Program-made: the position numbers and the translations under genes
Shown here: in pieces, positions 36,334 through 46,110 of the stretch
How positions within the stretch are numbered: position 1 is the first letter of the stretch
How the letters are laid out: the number at the start of each line of letters is the position of its first letter
The notes under the pieces: model-generated
The model's input: only the letters and a program-made list of their open reading frames with translations
What the model was told of the DNA's origin: nothing
Databases searched by the model: none
DNA from: Piscirickettsiaceae bacterium
GTDB taxonomy: Bacteria > Pseudomonadota > Gammaproteobacteria > Nitrosococcales > Methylophagaceae
DNA length: 64,000 nucleotides
Direction: 5' to 3'
Assembly (NCBI GenBank): GCA_024685975.1
Contig: JAIBDZ010000002.1
Coordinates: 154,908 to 218,907, forward strand

Positions 36334-36476
36334 GAATACTCCTATTAACGATTATCCCTATCATCAATCTGTCATTATCACACATTATCTATACGGGATA
36401 AAGCCACTGGCGTACACTAGTCTTATGATCACATTTTGTGTGAGAATACCTCGCTTTAATTACTTTACCAAAACTT

Positions 36477-39400
36477 ATGCCTGCCAATCTATTGAGCCCG
36501 CTCAACCCAAAACTGCCTGAAAAAAATATCGCGCAATATCAAGCAGGCCAGCTTTACGGCAGTGCACAAGGGCTATTGATCGCCAATGCAGCACAACAGC
36601 ATCACGGCCCCATTTTAGTTATCACTGATGATGCCGCCAGTGCCCACAAATTAGAAATCGAGGCCCAGTTTTATCTCACTGATAAATCATTACCGATCCT
36701 CCATTTCCCTGATTGGGAAACCTTACCTTACGATACCTTTTCACCTCATCAAGACATTATTTCTGAGCGATTAGAAACATTACACCAGCTCCCAGAGTTT
36801 GAACGTGGCATCTTGCTGGTGCCTATTTCGACCTTGATGCACCGTATTGCTCCCAAAAGCTTTTTGGATAGTAATACCTTATTTTTAAAAACCGGCGATA
36901 CTTTTGATATTGAACAATGGCGTCAAAAACTAGAACGCGCCGGCTATCGCTATGTATCGCAAGTCATGGAACATGGTGAATTTGCTGTTCGAGGCGCTAT
37001 CATTGATCTGTATCCTATGGGCAGTAAACTGCCTTATCGTATTGATTTATTCGATGATGAAATCGATACCTTAAGAACATTTGATCCTGAATCCCAACGC
37101 TCCATCGACACAATCGAGCATATTCGCCTATTACCGGCCCGTGAATTTCCGGTCACAGATGACAGTATTCAGTTATTCCGCCAGCAATTTCGTAACGCAT
37201 TTGAAGGCGATCCACAAAAAAGCCTTATCTATCGTGAAGTCAGCGATGGCAATATTCCAACGGGGATTGAATACTATCTACCGTTATTCCTAGAACAAAC
37301 CCAAAGTTTAATTGATTACCTTCCTCAAAAGACGTTGATCGTCAGCGCCGATGACCCGCATCAAGCCGCATCAAGCTTTTGGCAAGAAATCACCGAACGT
37401 TATGACCAACACCGAGTGAACCCAGAGCGTCCTTTATTGCCTCCCACTGATGTCTTTTTCCCTGTTGATGAGCTATTCGCAACATTTAAGCAATATCCTC
37501 ATTTACGCAGTCAAAGTTTTGAAATCGAAGCCAATAATCAAAAAGGTCAATTTAATTATCAAACCAGCTTGCCGCCACAGCTCACTTTAACCACTCAAAA
37601 TGATGCGCCTTGCCAAGCCTTAAAACACTTTATTCAACAGTTTGATGGTCGCATTTTATTTGCCGCAGAATCCGCCGGCCGCCGTGAAACCTTGCTCGAC
37701 TTACTGCGCGAGAATGACATTAACCTTCATGTCGTCAAAAGTTGGGATGACTTCACTCAGCAATCTCATTCGCTTTGCATTACTGTCGCGCCATTAGAAC
37801 AAGGTCTGGTATTACAACAAGATAATCTCGCCGTCATTGCCGAACCCCAATTGTTCGGACAACAGGTGATGCAACGCCGACGACGGAATCGTAAAAAACG
37901 TGATGCTGATGCCGTCATTAAAAACCTAGCCGAATTAAATATTGGCGATGCCGTTGTACATGAAGATCATGGTGTCGGCCGTTACCTCGGCCTACAAACA
38001 CTGGATGTCGGTGATGTCACGGCAGAATATGTCACCTTAGAATATGCCAAAGATGACAAATTATATGTCCCTGTCTCAGCCTTAGATCTCATCAGCCGTT
38101 ATTCAGGCGCAGCACCAGAATTAGCTCCGTTGCACAAGCTCGGCTCAGGACAATGGGAAAAAGCCAAACGCCGCGCCGCCGAAAAAGTCCGTGATGTGGC
38201 GGCTGAATTATTAGATATTTATGCTCAACGTGCCGCTTTCACGAAAGATCCCTTTGATAGCCCTGATGAGCAATACGCTAAATTTGTCTCAGCTTTTCCA
38301 TTTGAAACCACTCCAGATCAACAAGATGCGATTGATGCCGTTGTCGGTGATATGACCTCTTCTTCGCCAATGGACAGATTGGTCTGTGGTGATGTTGGTT
38401 TTGGTAAAACAGAAGTCGCTATGCGAGCAGCCTTTATCGCCGCACAAGCGGGTAAACAAGTCCTTGTTTTAGTACCAACGACATTATTAGCCCAACAGCA
38501 TTATGAGAACTTTAAAGACAGGTTTGCAGACTGGCCAGTCCATATCGAAGTCATGTCTCGTTTTCGCTCTAAAAAACAGCTAGATGCTGTCAAACAGGCG
38601 ATGACAGATGGCACGGCTGATATTGTTATCGGCACCCACAAATTATTACAGCAAGATATTCAGCCCAAACGCTTAGGTTTATTCATCTTAGATGAAGAAC
38701 ATCGTTTTGGCGTGACACAAAAAGAACAAATCAAAAAATATCGTGCCGAAATCGATGTCTTAACCTTAACGGCAACACCGATCCCAAGAACCTTAAATAT
38801 GTCGATTTCGGGCATTCGTGATCTGTCTATTATCGCCACACCGCCAGCACGACGTTTAGCCATCAAAACATTTGTACAACAATGGCAAACCGAGAATATT
38901 CGCGAAGGCATGTTACGTGAGATAAAACGCGGCGGCCAAGTCTACTTTTTGCACAATAAAGTGGATGATATCGACCGCATTGCAAGAGACATCGAAACCA
39001 TTATGCCGGAAGCGAAAGTCGCTATCGCCCATGGTCAAATGCGAGAACGCGAATTAGAGCAAGTCATGCTCGATTTTTATCATCAACGCTTTAATATTCT
39101 GGTGTGCACGACAATTATCGAGACAGGCATTGATATTCCGTCTGCCAATACCATTTTCATTGATCGCGCCGATAAACTAGGACTCGCTCAGTTATACCAA
39201 ATACGTGGCCGAGTCGGTCGCTCACATCATCGTGCTTATGCTTATTTATTGGTGCCGCCTAAAAAAGCGATGACCAAAGATGCCATTAAACGCTTAGAAG
39301 CTATCGAATCGATTGAAGATTTAGGCGCAGGATTCACGCTTGCGACACATGATATGGAGATCAGAGGTGCCGGAGAATTACTCGGTGATGATCAAAGTGG

Positions 39401-39947
39401 TCAAATGCAAGAAATCGGTTTTGGGTTATACAACGAATTATTAGAACGCGCCGTCAATGCCTTAAAATCAGGCAAAGAACCTTCGCTCAATATTAGCCAA
39501 CGTCAATTCATCGAAATAGACTTACACGTTCCGGCTTTAATTCCTAACGATTACTTGCCCGATGTGCATACCCGCCTCGTACTCTATAAACGCATTGCCG
39601 CAGCCAAAGACGATGAAGGCTTGCAAGAATTGCAAGTGGAAATGATTGACCGTTTTGGATTATTGCCAGAACAAGTGCAAACTTTATTTGCAATCCATCA
39701 ACTGCGTTTCCAAGCCAAGCTCATTGGCATTCGTAAGATTGATGTCTATGACCAAGGCGGTCGTATTCAATTTGATGAGTCACCTAATATTGATCCGATG
39801 ACCATCATTACCTTAATTCAAACCCAAAGCCAAAAATTTAAATTAGACGGCCAAGATAAATTGCGTTTTACTGAGTACATGCCGGAATCTCAAGACAGAA
39901 TTAACACATTGAGCAATATCTTAAATGAGCTCCAACAATCCCAATAA
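36477..39947 (+). CDS. mfd: Transcription-repair coupling factor
   Basis: A 1156-aa translocase that removes stalled RNA polymerase and recruits UvrA. N-terminal UvrB-like module, RNA-polymerase-interaction domain (DAVVHEDHGVGRYLGLQ, YVPVSALDLISRYSG), helicase motifs CGDVGFGKTEVAMRAAF, LDEEHRFGVTQKE, LTATPIPRTLNMS, the translocation motif GLAQLYQIRGRVGRSHHRAYAYLL, and a C-terminal D7 domain. Length is standard. Its last 23 bp overlap the following gene. The position opposite uvrC puts two NER genes back to back. Confidence 0.97.
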   Translation: MPANLLSPLNPKLPEKNIAQYQAGQLYGSAQGLLIANAAQQHHGPILVITDDAASAHKLEIEAQFYLTDKSLPILHFPDWETLPYDTFSPHQDIISERLETLHQLPEFERGILLVPISTLMHRIAPKSFLDSNTLFLKTGDTFDIEQWRQKLERAGYRYVSQVMEHGEFAVRGAIIDLYPMGSKLPYRIDLFDDEIDTLRTFDPESQRSIDTIEHIRLLPAREFPVTDDSIQLFRQQFRNAFEGDPQKSLIYREVSDGNIPTGIEYYLPLFLEQTQSLIDYLPQKTLIVSADDPHQAASSFWQEITERYDQHRVNPERPLLPPTDVFFPVDELFATFKQYPHLRSQSFEIEANNQKGQFNYQTSLPPQLTLTTQNDAPCQALKHFIQQFDGRILFAAESAGRRETLLDLLRENDINLHVVKSWDDFTQQSHSLCITVAPLEQGLVLQQDNLAVIAEPQLFGQQVMQRRRRNRKKRDADAVIKNLAELNIGDAVVHEDHGVGRYLGLQTLDVGDVTAEYVTLEYAKDDKLYVPVSALDLISRYSGAAPELAPLHKLGSGQWEKAKRRAAEKVRDVAAELLDIYAQRAAFTKDPFDSPDEQYAKFVSAFPFETTPDQQDAIDAVVGDMTSSSPMDRLVCGDVGFGKTEVAMRAAFIAAQAGKQVLVLVPTTLLAQQHYENFKDRFADWPVHIEVMSRFRSKKQLDAVKQAMTDGTADIVIGTHKLLQQDIQPKRLGLFILDEEHRFGVTQKEQIKKYRAEIDVLTLTATPIPRTLNMSISGIRDLSIIATPPARRLAIKTFVQQWQTENIREGMLREIKRGGQVYFLHNKVDDIDRIARDIETIMPEAKVAIAHGQMRERELEQVMLDFYHQRFNILVCTTIIETGIDIPSANTIFIDRADKLGLAQLYQIRGRVGRSHHRAYAYLLVPPKKAMTKDAIKRLEAIESIEDLGAGFTLATHDMEIRGAGELLGDDQSGQMQEIGFGLYNELLERAVNALKSGKEPSLNISQRQFIEIDLHVPALIPNDYLPDVHTRLVLYKRIAAAKDDEGLQELQVEMIDRFGLLPEQVQTLFAIHQLRFQAKLIGIRKIDVYDQGGRIQFDESPNIDPMTIITLIQTQSQKFKLDGQDKLRFTEYMPESQDRINTLSNILNELQQSQ

Positions 39948-41001
39948 TCGCCCTCTTAAAGGGCGTGGCGCAACCAACTCGCACGACAGTCGTTTTAATG
40001 AACATCAACGAGTTGCAGTAGATGATGGTTGGCACCAAGATATTGAACATGCCGAACGACAACACAAAACTCACGTTGACCTCGAAACAGTTAAAACGAT
40101 TATTTCGACAAATCAATCTCCAGATGTGCCATTTGAACAATCTATCAATCCGTACCGTGGCTGTGAACACGGCTGCATCTATTGTTTTGCACGCCCCACT
40201 CATGCCTATTTAAACCTATCACCTGGCCTTGATTTTGAAACCCAACTCACTGCCAAGCACAATGCCGCCAGTCAATTACGCCAGCAATTATTAGCCAAAA
40301 ACTATCAATGTAAATTAATTAATTTAGGGGCTAACACAGACCCGTATCAACCTATTGAACGCCAATACACGATCACGCGAGACATTTTAACGACGTTCAA
40401 TGAGCTCAATCATCCGTGCACGATTATTACCAAATCGGCCTTAATAGAACGTGATATTGATATTTTGACTGAGTTAGCCCAAAAAAACTTGGTGCAAGTC
40501 AATCTGTCTTTCACCACATTACAATCAGATCTCAGCCGCCGCCTTGAACCAAGAGCCAGTTCACCTAAACGCCGTCTACAAACCATTACCGCTCTTCGAG
40601 AAGCCAATATTCCCGTTAATATTTTATTAGCGCCTATCATTCCTGTCTTAACCGATCCTGAACTCGAAACCATCCTACAATCAGTTGCACAAGCCGGTGC
40701 GCAATCCGCAAATTTTATTTTGTTACGATTACCACGCGAAGTGAAACAACTGTTTATAGATTGGTTGCACCAACACTATCCAGATATGGCACAACACGTT
40801 ATTAACCAAATTCAAGATACTCGGCAAGGGCAGTATAACGATACCCGTTTTGAACACCGTGGCCGCGGTGAAGGGGTCATCGCCGATATGATTGCACAAC
40901 GCTTTAGACTGGCTCGTCAAAAGTATCAATTAGATCAAAATTTACCAGCACTCGATCACAGCCTTTTCCACCCGCATCCAACACAAATTTCATTATTTTA
41001 A
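39925..41001 (+). CDS. PA0069-family radical SAM protein
   Basis: A 358-aa protein with cluster motif RGCEHGCIYCFARPTHAYL (C-x3-C-x2-C), SINPY before it and KLINLGANTDPYQPIERQY after, as in the SplB-like PA0069 family. SplB itself repairs spore photoproduct in DNA; this bacterial family's substrate is unknown. The 23-bp overlap with mfd suggests co-expression, so a DNA-repair link is an attractive inference. Confidence 0.88.
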   Translation: MSSNNPNNRPLKGRGATNSHDSRFNEHQRVAVDDGWHQDIEHAERQHKTHVDLETVKTIISTNQSPDVPFEQSINPYRGCEHGCIYCFARPTHAYLNLSPGLDFETQLTAKHNAASQLRQQLLAKNYQCKLINLGANTDPYQPIERQYTITRDILTTFNELNHPCTIITKSALIERDIDILTELAQKNLVQVNLSFTTLQSDLSRRLEPRASSPKRRLQTITALREANIPVNILLAPIIPVLTDPELETILQSVAQAGAQSANFILLRLPREVKQLFIDWLHQHYPDMAQHVINQIQDTRQGQYNDTRFEHRGRGEGVIADMIAQRFRLARQKYQLDQNLPALDHSLFHPHPTQISLF

Positions 41002-41050
41002 TCCATCATGGAATAAAAACGCGGCGTTAATGTCTACTGATAAAAGTGAT

Positions 41051-41093
41051 ATAGCTTCTCTTAATTAATTGAAATTAAAGCTATTCCTTTTTT
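41051..41093 (+). terminator. Terminator after the mfd/radical SAM operon
   Basis: ATAGCT and TTAATT pair with AATTAA and AGCTAT across a small internal bulge, followed by TCCTTTTTT. It is AU-rich but well placed, 50 bp after the stop. Confidence 0.6.
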
Positions 41094-41132
41094 ATCCGAT
41101 ACCCTTTTTGAACACAGAAAAGAGTTCAGACT

Positions 41133-41369
41133 ATGATTGAATTACCAAGACATTATTTAACATCAGCCATCGCGACTAGCAAACCTGCCAATAATAAAGG
41201 CATACGATTTGAAGTCATTGCTGATGAAGAACAACCACCTCTTATTGCTGTGGAGCGCAGACGCACGCCTTCAAGACGTAAACCTGGCACACAACAAAGC
41301 AACAACACACCTATTGATCGCCGCGTCTCTCACGATCGTCGAAGACATGCTTTTAGCAGTAAGGCTTAA
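41133..41369 (+). CDS. Small arginine-rich hypothetical protein
   Basis: A 78-aa basic protein, no recognised family. The C-terminal half is dominated by Arg clusters (ERRRTPSRRK, DRRVSHDRRR). AAGAG lies about 11 nt before the ATG. It ends 4 bp into the convergent oxidoreductase. Could be a nucleic-acid- or ribosome-associated peptide, but nothing proves it. Confidence 0.5.
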   Translation: MIELPRHYLTSAIATSKPANNKGIRFEVIADEEQPPLIAVERRRTPSRRKPGTQQSNNTPIDRRVSHDRRRHAFSSKA

Positions 41370-42379
41370 ACTAAGGCTTCACGCTGTCCGCTATTGACTG
41401 ATGCCAATGCTGCCAGAATCACCTGACAGTTTTCCCGTGCATCCTGGATGGATAGTTGCGGCGTTTTGTTTGATAAAACACAGTCACTAAAGTGTTTGAT
41501 TTCTTCAACAAAATGATTAGCAATAGGAAGTTTTTCTTCGTATTGCTCACCGGCATCAGTCCACCAATGTAATACCGGTGCGTCATCTGGATTTTGCCAT
41601 ACCGTGTCGCACTTTATTCCACCTAAAGTACCAATAATTTCATATTCACTTCGGCGAGCCCGTTCGAAACTCATGTCAAAATGGGCAAAACGGCCATCAC
41701 CAAAATCCATCACGCCTGCCAAACTGACATCGGCGCCGTGATCATTAAGTTTCGCCATCGCGCTAACATGAGTTGGAGCATGGTCAAACCATTTACGCGC
41801 TGTATGCACCGCATAAGGCCCGATATCCCACATTGCGCCGCCACCATGTTCAATATCTCGATTAATACGGTACATTCTGGCTGGTTGCATGGGGAAAGAA
41901 AAACAAGTTCGTACCGTTCTGATCTCCCCAATTTGTCCTGATGCAATGATCTCCGCGACCCGCTCATGCTGAGGATGAAAACAATACATAAATCCTTCCA
42001 TCACCAATACATTTTGCTTTTGCGCCGCAGCCGCAATCAGATCAATATCTTCAACAGATAAAGCCATCGGTTTTTCAATCAAGACATGTTTGCCTTGAGC
42101 AATCACTTTTAATGCCCACTCAGTATGCTCTTCATTCGCCATCGGTAAATAAATCGCATCAATATCATCACGTTGTATCAAGGCATCAATATCGTCTAAA
42201 GCGACCGCTTTGGTATCACTCGGTGCATATTGCGATAACACTTCAGCTGCTGCGCCAGGTCTACGGCTCGCTATCGCGACAAGCTCAGCATTATCTGCTT
42301 CAATAATGGCCGGCATCAAACGCGCATTGACTCTAGCCGCACCTAAGATACCCCAACGTAATACTTTCTGCTGTGACAT
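41366..42379 (-). CDS. Gfo/Idh/MocA-family oxidoreductase
   Basis: A NAD(P)-dependent sugar-type dehydrogenase of about 337 aa: N-terminal Rossmann motif GILGAARVNARL, catalytic-loop LIEKPMALS, and RINRDIEHGGGAMWDIGPYAVHTAR of the C-terminal domain. ATG 42379 (MSQQKVLRWGIL) is chosen; an upstream ATG at 42391 and a TTG at 42394 are in frame. Substrate unknown. Confidence 0.88.
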   Translation of the reverse strand: MSQQKVLRWGILGAARVNARLMPAIIEADNAELVAIASRRPGAAAEVLSQYAPSDTKAVALDDIDALIQRDDIDAIYLPMANEEHTEWALKVIAQGKHVLIEKPMALSVEDIDLIAAAAQKQNVLVMEGFMYCFHPQHERVAEIIASGQIGEIRTVRTCFSFPMQPARMYRINRDIEHGGGAMWDIGPYAVHTARKWFDHAPTHVSAMAKLNDHGADVSLAGVMDFGDGRFAHFDMSFERARRSEYEIIGTLGGIKCDTVWQNPDDAPVLHWWTDAGEQYEEKLPIANHFVEEIKHFSDCVLSNKTPQLSIQDARENCQVILAALASVNSGQREALV

Positions 42380-42536
42380 AACATCTCTCATCAAGATAAA
42401 AACAGCGTTATCATACCCATGACCTTATCGAAACAGCAAACGCATAAACCCATGCACGTTTAGGTGTTTTTATCTGTCTTCGTTTCCCCTATGCTACCCC
42501 TATTGGTCGTGACATTAACTATAAAAGGAACACACT

Positions 42537-43043
42537 ATGACAATTGAAGTAGGTCAAACCCTTCCAGCGGGAGAACTGAGTGAATCAATCGAGTTTGATT
42601 CAGAAAACGGCTGTCCTTTAAAACCAGAAAACCAAGATGTGCTTGCGCTCACTAAAGGCAAAAAAGTCGTTATTTTTGGTGTTCCCGGCGCTTTTACCCC
42701 TTTATGTTCATCACAACATTTACCGGGCTACGTCGAACATGCCGATAGTATTAAAGCCAAAGGCGTGGATGACATTATCTGTTTATCGGTCAATGATGCC
42801 TTTGTCATGGCCGCTTGGGGACAACAAAACAAGGCGACTGGCAAAGTCAGAATGATGGGTGATGGTAGTGCAGCCTATACCAAAGCACTTGGATTAGATC
42901 GAGATCTAACCGGTGGCGGCATGGGCATTCGTTGTTACCGTTTTGCCATGATCGTAGAAGACGGCGTGGTCACTTACCTTGGCGTTGAAGGTTCGGGTGA
43001 ATTTGGTGTATCAAAAGCAGAAACCATTCTAGAACAACTATAA
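42537..43043 (+). CDS. Prx5-type peroxiredoxin
   Basis: A 168-aa thiol peroxidase. The peroxidatic Cys lies in VPGAFTPLCSSQHLPGYVEH, the Prx5-subfamily form of PxxxTxxC; further family blocks are CLSVNDAFVMAAWG and LGLDRDLTGGGMGIRCYRF. The later Cys (RCYRF) is not at the classical Prx5 resolving site, so it may act with glutathione or thioredoxin. AAAGGAA precedes the ATG by 8 nt. Confidence 0.92.
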   Translation: MTIEVGQTLPAGELSESIEFDSENGCPLKPENQDVLALTKGKKVVIFGVPGAFTPLCSSQHLPGYVEHADSIKAKGVDDIICLSVNDAFVMAAWGQQNKATGKVRMMGDGSAAYTKALGLDRDLTGGGMGIRCYRFAMIVEDGVVTYLGVEGSGEFGVSKAETILEQL

Positions 43044-43055
43044 AAATACGTTATC

Positions 43056-43087
43056 AAGGCTGGCTGAACAGTCAGCTGGCCTTTTTA
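43056..43087. terminator. Bidirectional terminator between prx and rpiA
   Basis: AAGGCTGGCTG / CAGCTGGCCTT pairs over 11 positions (two G-U) with a 6-nt loop and a TTTTT tail on the plus strand. The genes converge here and the rpiA stop overlaps it. Confidence 0.8.
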
Positions 43088-43771
43088 ATGCCGAATTGTC
43101 ACTCGTCCTTGTTTATCGGCAATCACAATACCGGAAGCCAAATCAATAAAAATACCGTGCTCCACTAGACCAGGAATCGCATTTAACTGCTGCTCTAAAA
43201 TAGTCATATCAGGTTTATCAGCAAAAAACACATCTAACACCAAACTCCCATAAGTTGTCATATGCAAACCATCGTCCGAAGCGTTGGGTCTTAGCTGTCC
43301 CGTTCCACCTAATTTCTTAACTTGTTCTAACACCAATTGCCAAGCAAAAGGCATGACCTCCATCGGAATAGGGTAATTTTCACCTAAATGACTCACCAAC
43401 TTACTATGATCGGCTAAAACATAAAATTGTTTCGCCGCACGCGCGAGTATTTTCTCTCTTACCAGATCAGAGCCACGCCCTTTTAGTAACATGTTATCTG
43501 GCGTCACCTCATCGGCACCATCAATATATAAATCTAGCTGCGTCACTTGTTCTATCGCTTGCTGTGGCAGTCCTACTTCTTTTGCCTTGATTGTGCTCAC
43601 CACAGAACTTGCTACGGTCACACAGGCTAATCCTTGACGATGACGTTCAGCTAAAGCATCAATAAAGTAATTAGCCGTAGAGCCTGTCCCTAACCCCACT
43701 ACCATGCCATCTTCGACCAACTCAGCAGCATAGTGTGCAACGGCTTGTTTTGCAGATAATGCATCAGACAT
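43085..43771 (-). CDS. rpiA: Ribose-5-phosphate isomerase A
   Basis: Interconverts ribose-5-P and ribulose-5-P. The 228-aa protein starts at ATG 43771 (MSDALSAKQAVAHYAA) with AAGGAG 6 nt upstream; the frame is open to 43849 but that extension is unlike the family. Motifs: VVGLGTGSTANYFIDAL, DLYIDGADEVTPDNMLLKGRG (catalytic Asp/Glu) and LVEHGIFIDLASGIVI. Confidence 0.95.
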   Translation of the reverse strand: MSDALSAKQAVAHYAAELVEDGMVVGLGTGSTANYFIDALAERHRQGLACVTVASSVVSTIKAKEVGLPQQAIEQVTQLDLYIDGADEVTPDNMLLKGRGSDLVREKILARAAKQFYVLADHSKLVSHLGENYPIPMEVMPFAWQLVLEQVKKLGGTGQLRPNASDDGLHMTTYGSLVLDVFFADKPDMTILEQQLNAIPGLVEHGIFIDLASGIVIADKQGRVTIRH

Positions 43772-43865
43772 TTTGTTCTCCTTTAATGCAGCAGATGCTG
43801 TTAAAATAACATTGATACCCATTGTGAAAACAAACGCACTCAATTGCAATCTTTAAGGATGACAA

Positions 43866-44747
43866 ATGAGCCATTTCGATGCCATAGTTCAAGATATAGA
43901 GCAAGCAACAGGCCATCAATTCACCACAGTTCAAACCAGTACTATTTCTGGAGGTGGCATTAATAGCGCCTTTAAACTCAGTGATGACAGCCGTACTTTT
44001 TTTGTCAAACTCAATGCGCCGAATATGGCCTATATGTTTGATGCAGAAGCACAAGGCCTCAGTGAACTTGCCGCCACACAATGTATTCGTATCCCCGAGG
44101 TCATCTGTCATGGTCAAACCCAAGAACACAGTTATTTGGTCTTAGAATATATTGATTGCCGAGGATTTACCCCTGCATCAAGTCGACTAATGGGTGAACA
44201 ATTAGCGCAACTACACCACATTCCCCAAACTTTTTTTGGCTGGCATAGCGATAATACGATTGGCAGCACACCGCAATATAACCCTCGGGAATATAATTGG
44301 CTTGTGTTTTGGCGGCAACATAGACTGGCTCAACAACTCAAATTTGCCAAACAAAATGGCTTTGCCTCCACCTTGCAAACCAAAGGCGAACAACTGCTCG
44401 CTGTCTTACCGTCTTTTTTTGATACTCAGCCTGTTCCGGCTTTATTACATGGTGATTTATGGAGCGGCAATGCTGCTGCCGATCATAACGGCAACCCCGT
44501 CATATTCGATCCTGCTTGTTATTATGGAGACAGAGAAGCCGATATCGCCATGACCGAATTATTTGGTGGTTTCAGTGCTGACTTTTACGACGCATATCAA
44601 GCCAGTTACCCGCTTGATGCTGGTTATCAAACACGAAAAACGCTCTATAATCTTTACCATATCATTAACCACGTCAACCTGTTTGGTGGTGGTTACTTAT
44701 CTCAAGCGACCAATATGATAGATCAATTATTATCAGAAACGCGTTAA
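43866..44747 (+). CDS. Fructosamine kinase family protein
   Basis: A 293-aa kinase-fold protein (YniA/FN3K family) that phosphorylates ketosamines or ribulosamines on glycated proteins. Catalytic loop LLHGDLWSGNAAAD, metal loop PVIFDPACYYGDREADIAMTELFGGF, and N-terminal GGGINSAFKL. It lies divergent from rpiA and 53 bp before a low-molecular-weight phosphatase, the same pairing (FN3K-related plus LMW phosphatase) seen in other bacteria. Confidence 0.9.
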   Translation: MSHFDAIVQDIEQATGHQFTTVQTSTISGGGINSAFKLSDDSRTFFVKLNAPNMAYMFDAEAQGLSELAATQCIRIPEVICHGQTQEHSYLVLEYIDCRGFTPASSRLMGEQLAQLHHIPQTFFGWHSDNTIGSTPQYNPREYNWLVFWRQHRLAQQLKFAKQNGFASTLQTKGEQLLAVLPSFFDTQPVPALLHGDLWSGNAAADHNGNPVIFDPACYYGDREADIAMTELFGGFSADFYDAYQASYPLDAGYQTRKTLYNLYHIINHVNLFGGGYLSQATNMIDQLLSETR

Positions 44748-44800
44748 GATTAACTTAAAAATACCTGTCTTTTTTTTATCACTATTTCGGATCCGTTGTT

Positions 44801-45274
44801 ATGAGTCAAATCAAAGTATTATTCGTCTGCATGGGCAATATTTGCCGTTCTCCTACAGCTGAAGGTGTCTTTACTCAACTTGTTCATGACAACAACCTAA
44901 GCAAACGCTTTCATATCGACTCGGCGGGCACCCATGCTTATCATGTAGGGAGCGATCCTGATAACAGAGCACAACAAACTGCCAAACAGCGCGGGATTAA
45001 CTTATCGCCTATTCGTGCCAGACAAGTACATGCTGATGATTTTGCCTTTTTTGATTATATCTTAGCGATGGATTCTGATAATTTTGCGTTGTTAATGGAT
45101 GCCTGTCCGACTGAATATCAACATAAAATAAAACGCTTTTTAGACTATGCACCCGATCAAGATGAACGTGACGTACCTGATCCTTATTATGGTGGTCCTC
45201 AAGGGTTTGAGCATGTGTTTGATTTAGTTGAAGAAGCCTCAAGAGGCTTCCTCAACGAAGCATTAGCGACTTAA
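44801..45274 (+). CDS. Low-molecular-weight protein-tyrosine phosphatase
   Basis: A 157-aa enzyme with the P-loop VLFVCMGNICRSPTAEG (C-x5-R-S) at the N-terminus and the general acid Asp in DVPDPYYGG. Length is standard. Following a fructosamine kinase gene, it may dephosphorylate fructosamine-6-phosphates or proteins. Ends in a 4-bp overlap with the convergent MaoC-like gene. Confidence 0.93.
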   Translation: MSQIKVLFVCMGNICRSPTAEGVFTQLVHDNNLSKRFHIDSAGTHAYHVGSDPDNRAQQTAKQRGINLSPIRARQVHADDFAFFDYILAMDSDNFALLMDACPTEYQHKIKRFLDYAPDQDERDVPDPYYGGPQGFEHVFDLVEEASRGFLNEALAT

Positions 45275-45945
45275 AAATACAATCGAACAATTGGTTCCGC
45301 AACACAAGCTATCCGTGAACTGTTTTCAATTTCAACAGTGACTTCACGGACGATTTCCAGTCCACGTTTCATAGGAATTAAACTAATGATGCGCGAGCGA
45401 GCCCGGATCTGCTTGCCCGATTTAACAGGAAAGGGAAAATGAACTCGGTTCAAACCATAATTGACGACCATTTTTGCTTCAGGATAAAGCTGTTGCTCTG
45501 GCTCAACACTCTTGGTTAATAAGGGCAGTAAAGCCAATGTCAAAAAACCTTGGCCGATGGTGGTTCTGAAAGGTGATTCTTTTTTCGCTCTTGCTGGATC
45601 GACATGGATCCATTGTCTATCGCCCGTAATTTCGGCAAATTGGTCAATGCAGTCTTGGCTCACTTCAAACCAATCACCGACAGATGTTTCTTGGCCTAAC
45701 ACGTCGTATAAACGAGAATAGACTTTTCTTAATGGCTCGCACTGTTTCAAATAATCCTGTTGTTGACGCGCTTCAGAATCAAAGAAATGTAGATAATGCG
45801 CTAAATAAGAAGGCGCTGATAACGAATTGACGACTCTTTCATTTAATGACGTTGGCAAATGTCTAATCGTAGACTCTAATCGCCCCATTAAGCTCGCCTC
45901 TTCAACGCGAGCGCCTTTTTTCTTCAAATTCCCTTTTAGTGACAT
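45271..45945 (-). CDS. MaoC-like hydratase-domain protein
   Basis: About 224 aa. Residues ~95-215 are a hot-dog MaoC domain with FAEITGDRQWIHVDPARAKKESPFRTTIGQGFLTL, the (R)-specific enoyl-CoA hydratase pattern, in which TIGQG replaces the more usual TIAHG (the catalytic His position reads Gln). An ~80-aa N-terminal extension precedes it. ATG 45945 has AGGAG 5 nt upstream; GTG 45951 is less likely. Lipid-metabolism role inferred. Confidence 0.82.
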   Translation of the reverse strand: MSLKGNLKKKGARVEEASLMGRLESTIRHLPTSLNERVVNSLSAPSYLAHYLHFFDSEARQQQDYLKQCEPLRKVYSRLYDVLGQETSVGDWFEVSQDCIDQFAEITGDRQWIHVDPARAKKESPFRTTIGQGFLTLALLPLLTKSVEPEQQLYPEAKMVVNYGLNRVHFPFPVKSGKQIRARSRIISLIPMKRGLEIVREVTVEIENSSRIACVAEPIVRLYF

Positions 45946-46110
45946 AACCACTCCTGTTTCACTACATTTAAAGTAAGATGACTCATAAAAACCTCATGCA
46001 GTTAACATACCAAATTATATTAATACCAGACTGAAATAGGATTAGCATAGCTAAAACCCGCAGCAGTAGGTAAAATACCTATTCTACACTCACCTTGGAA
46101 AATCCGTTTC

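Noticed and set aside
43772-43849. N-terminal extension of rpiA giving 254 aa
   Set aside because: The extension is unlike the family and an ATG with an ideal AAGGAG lies at 43771.
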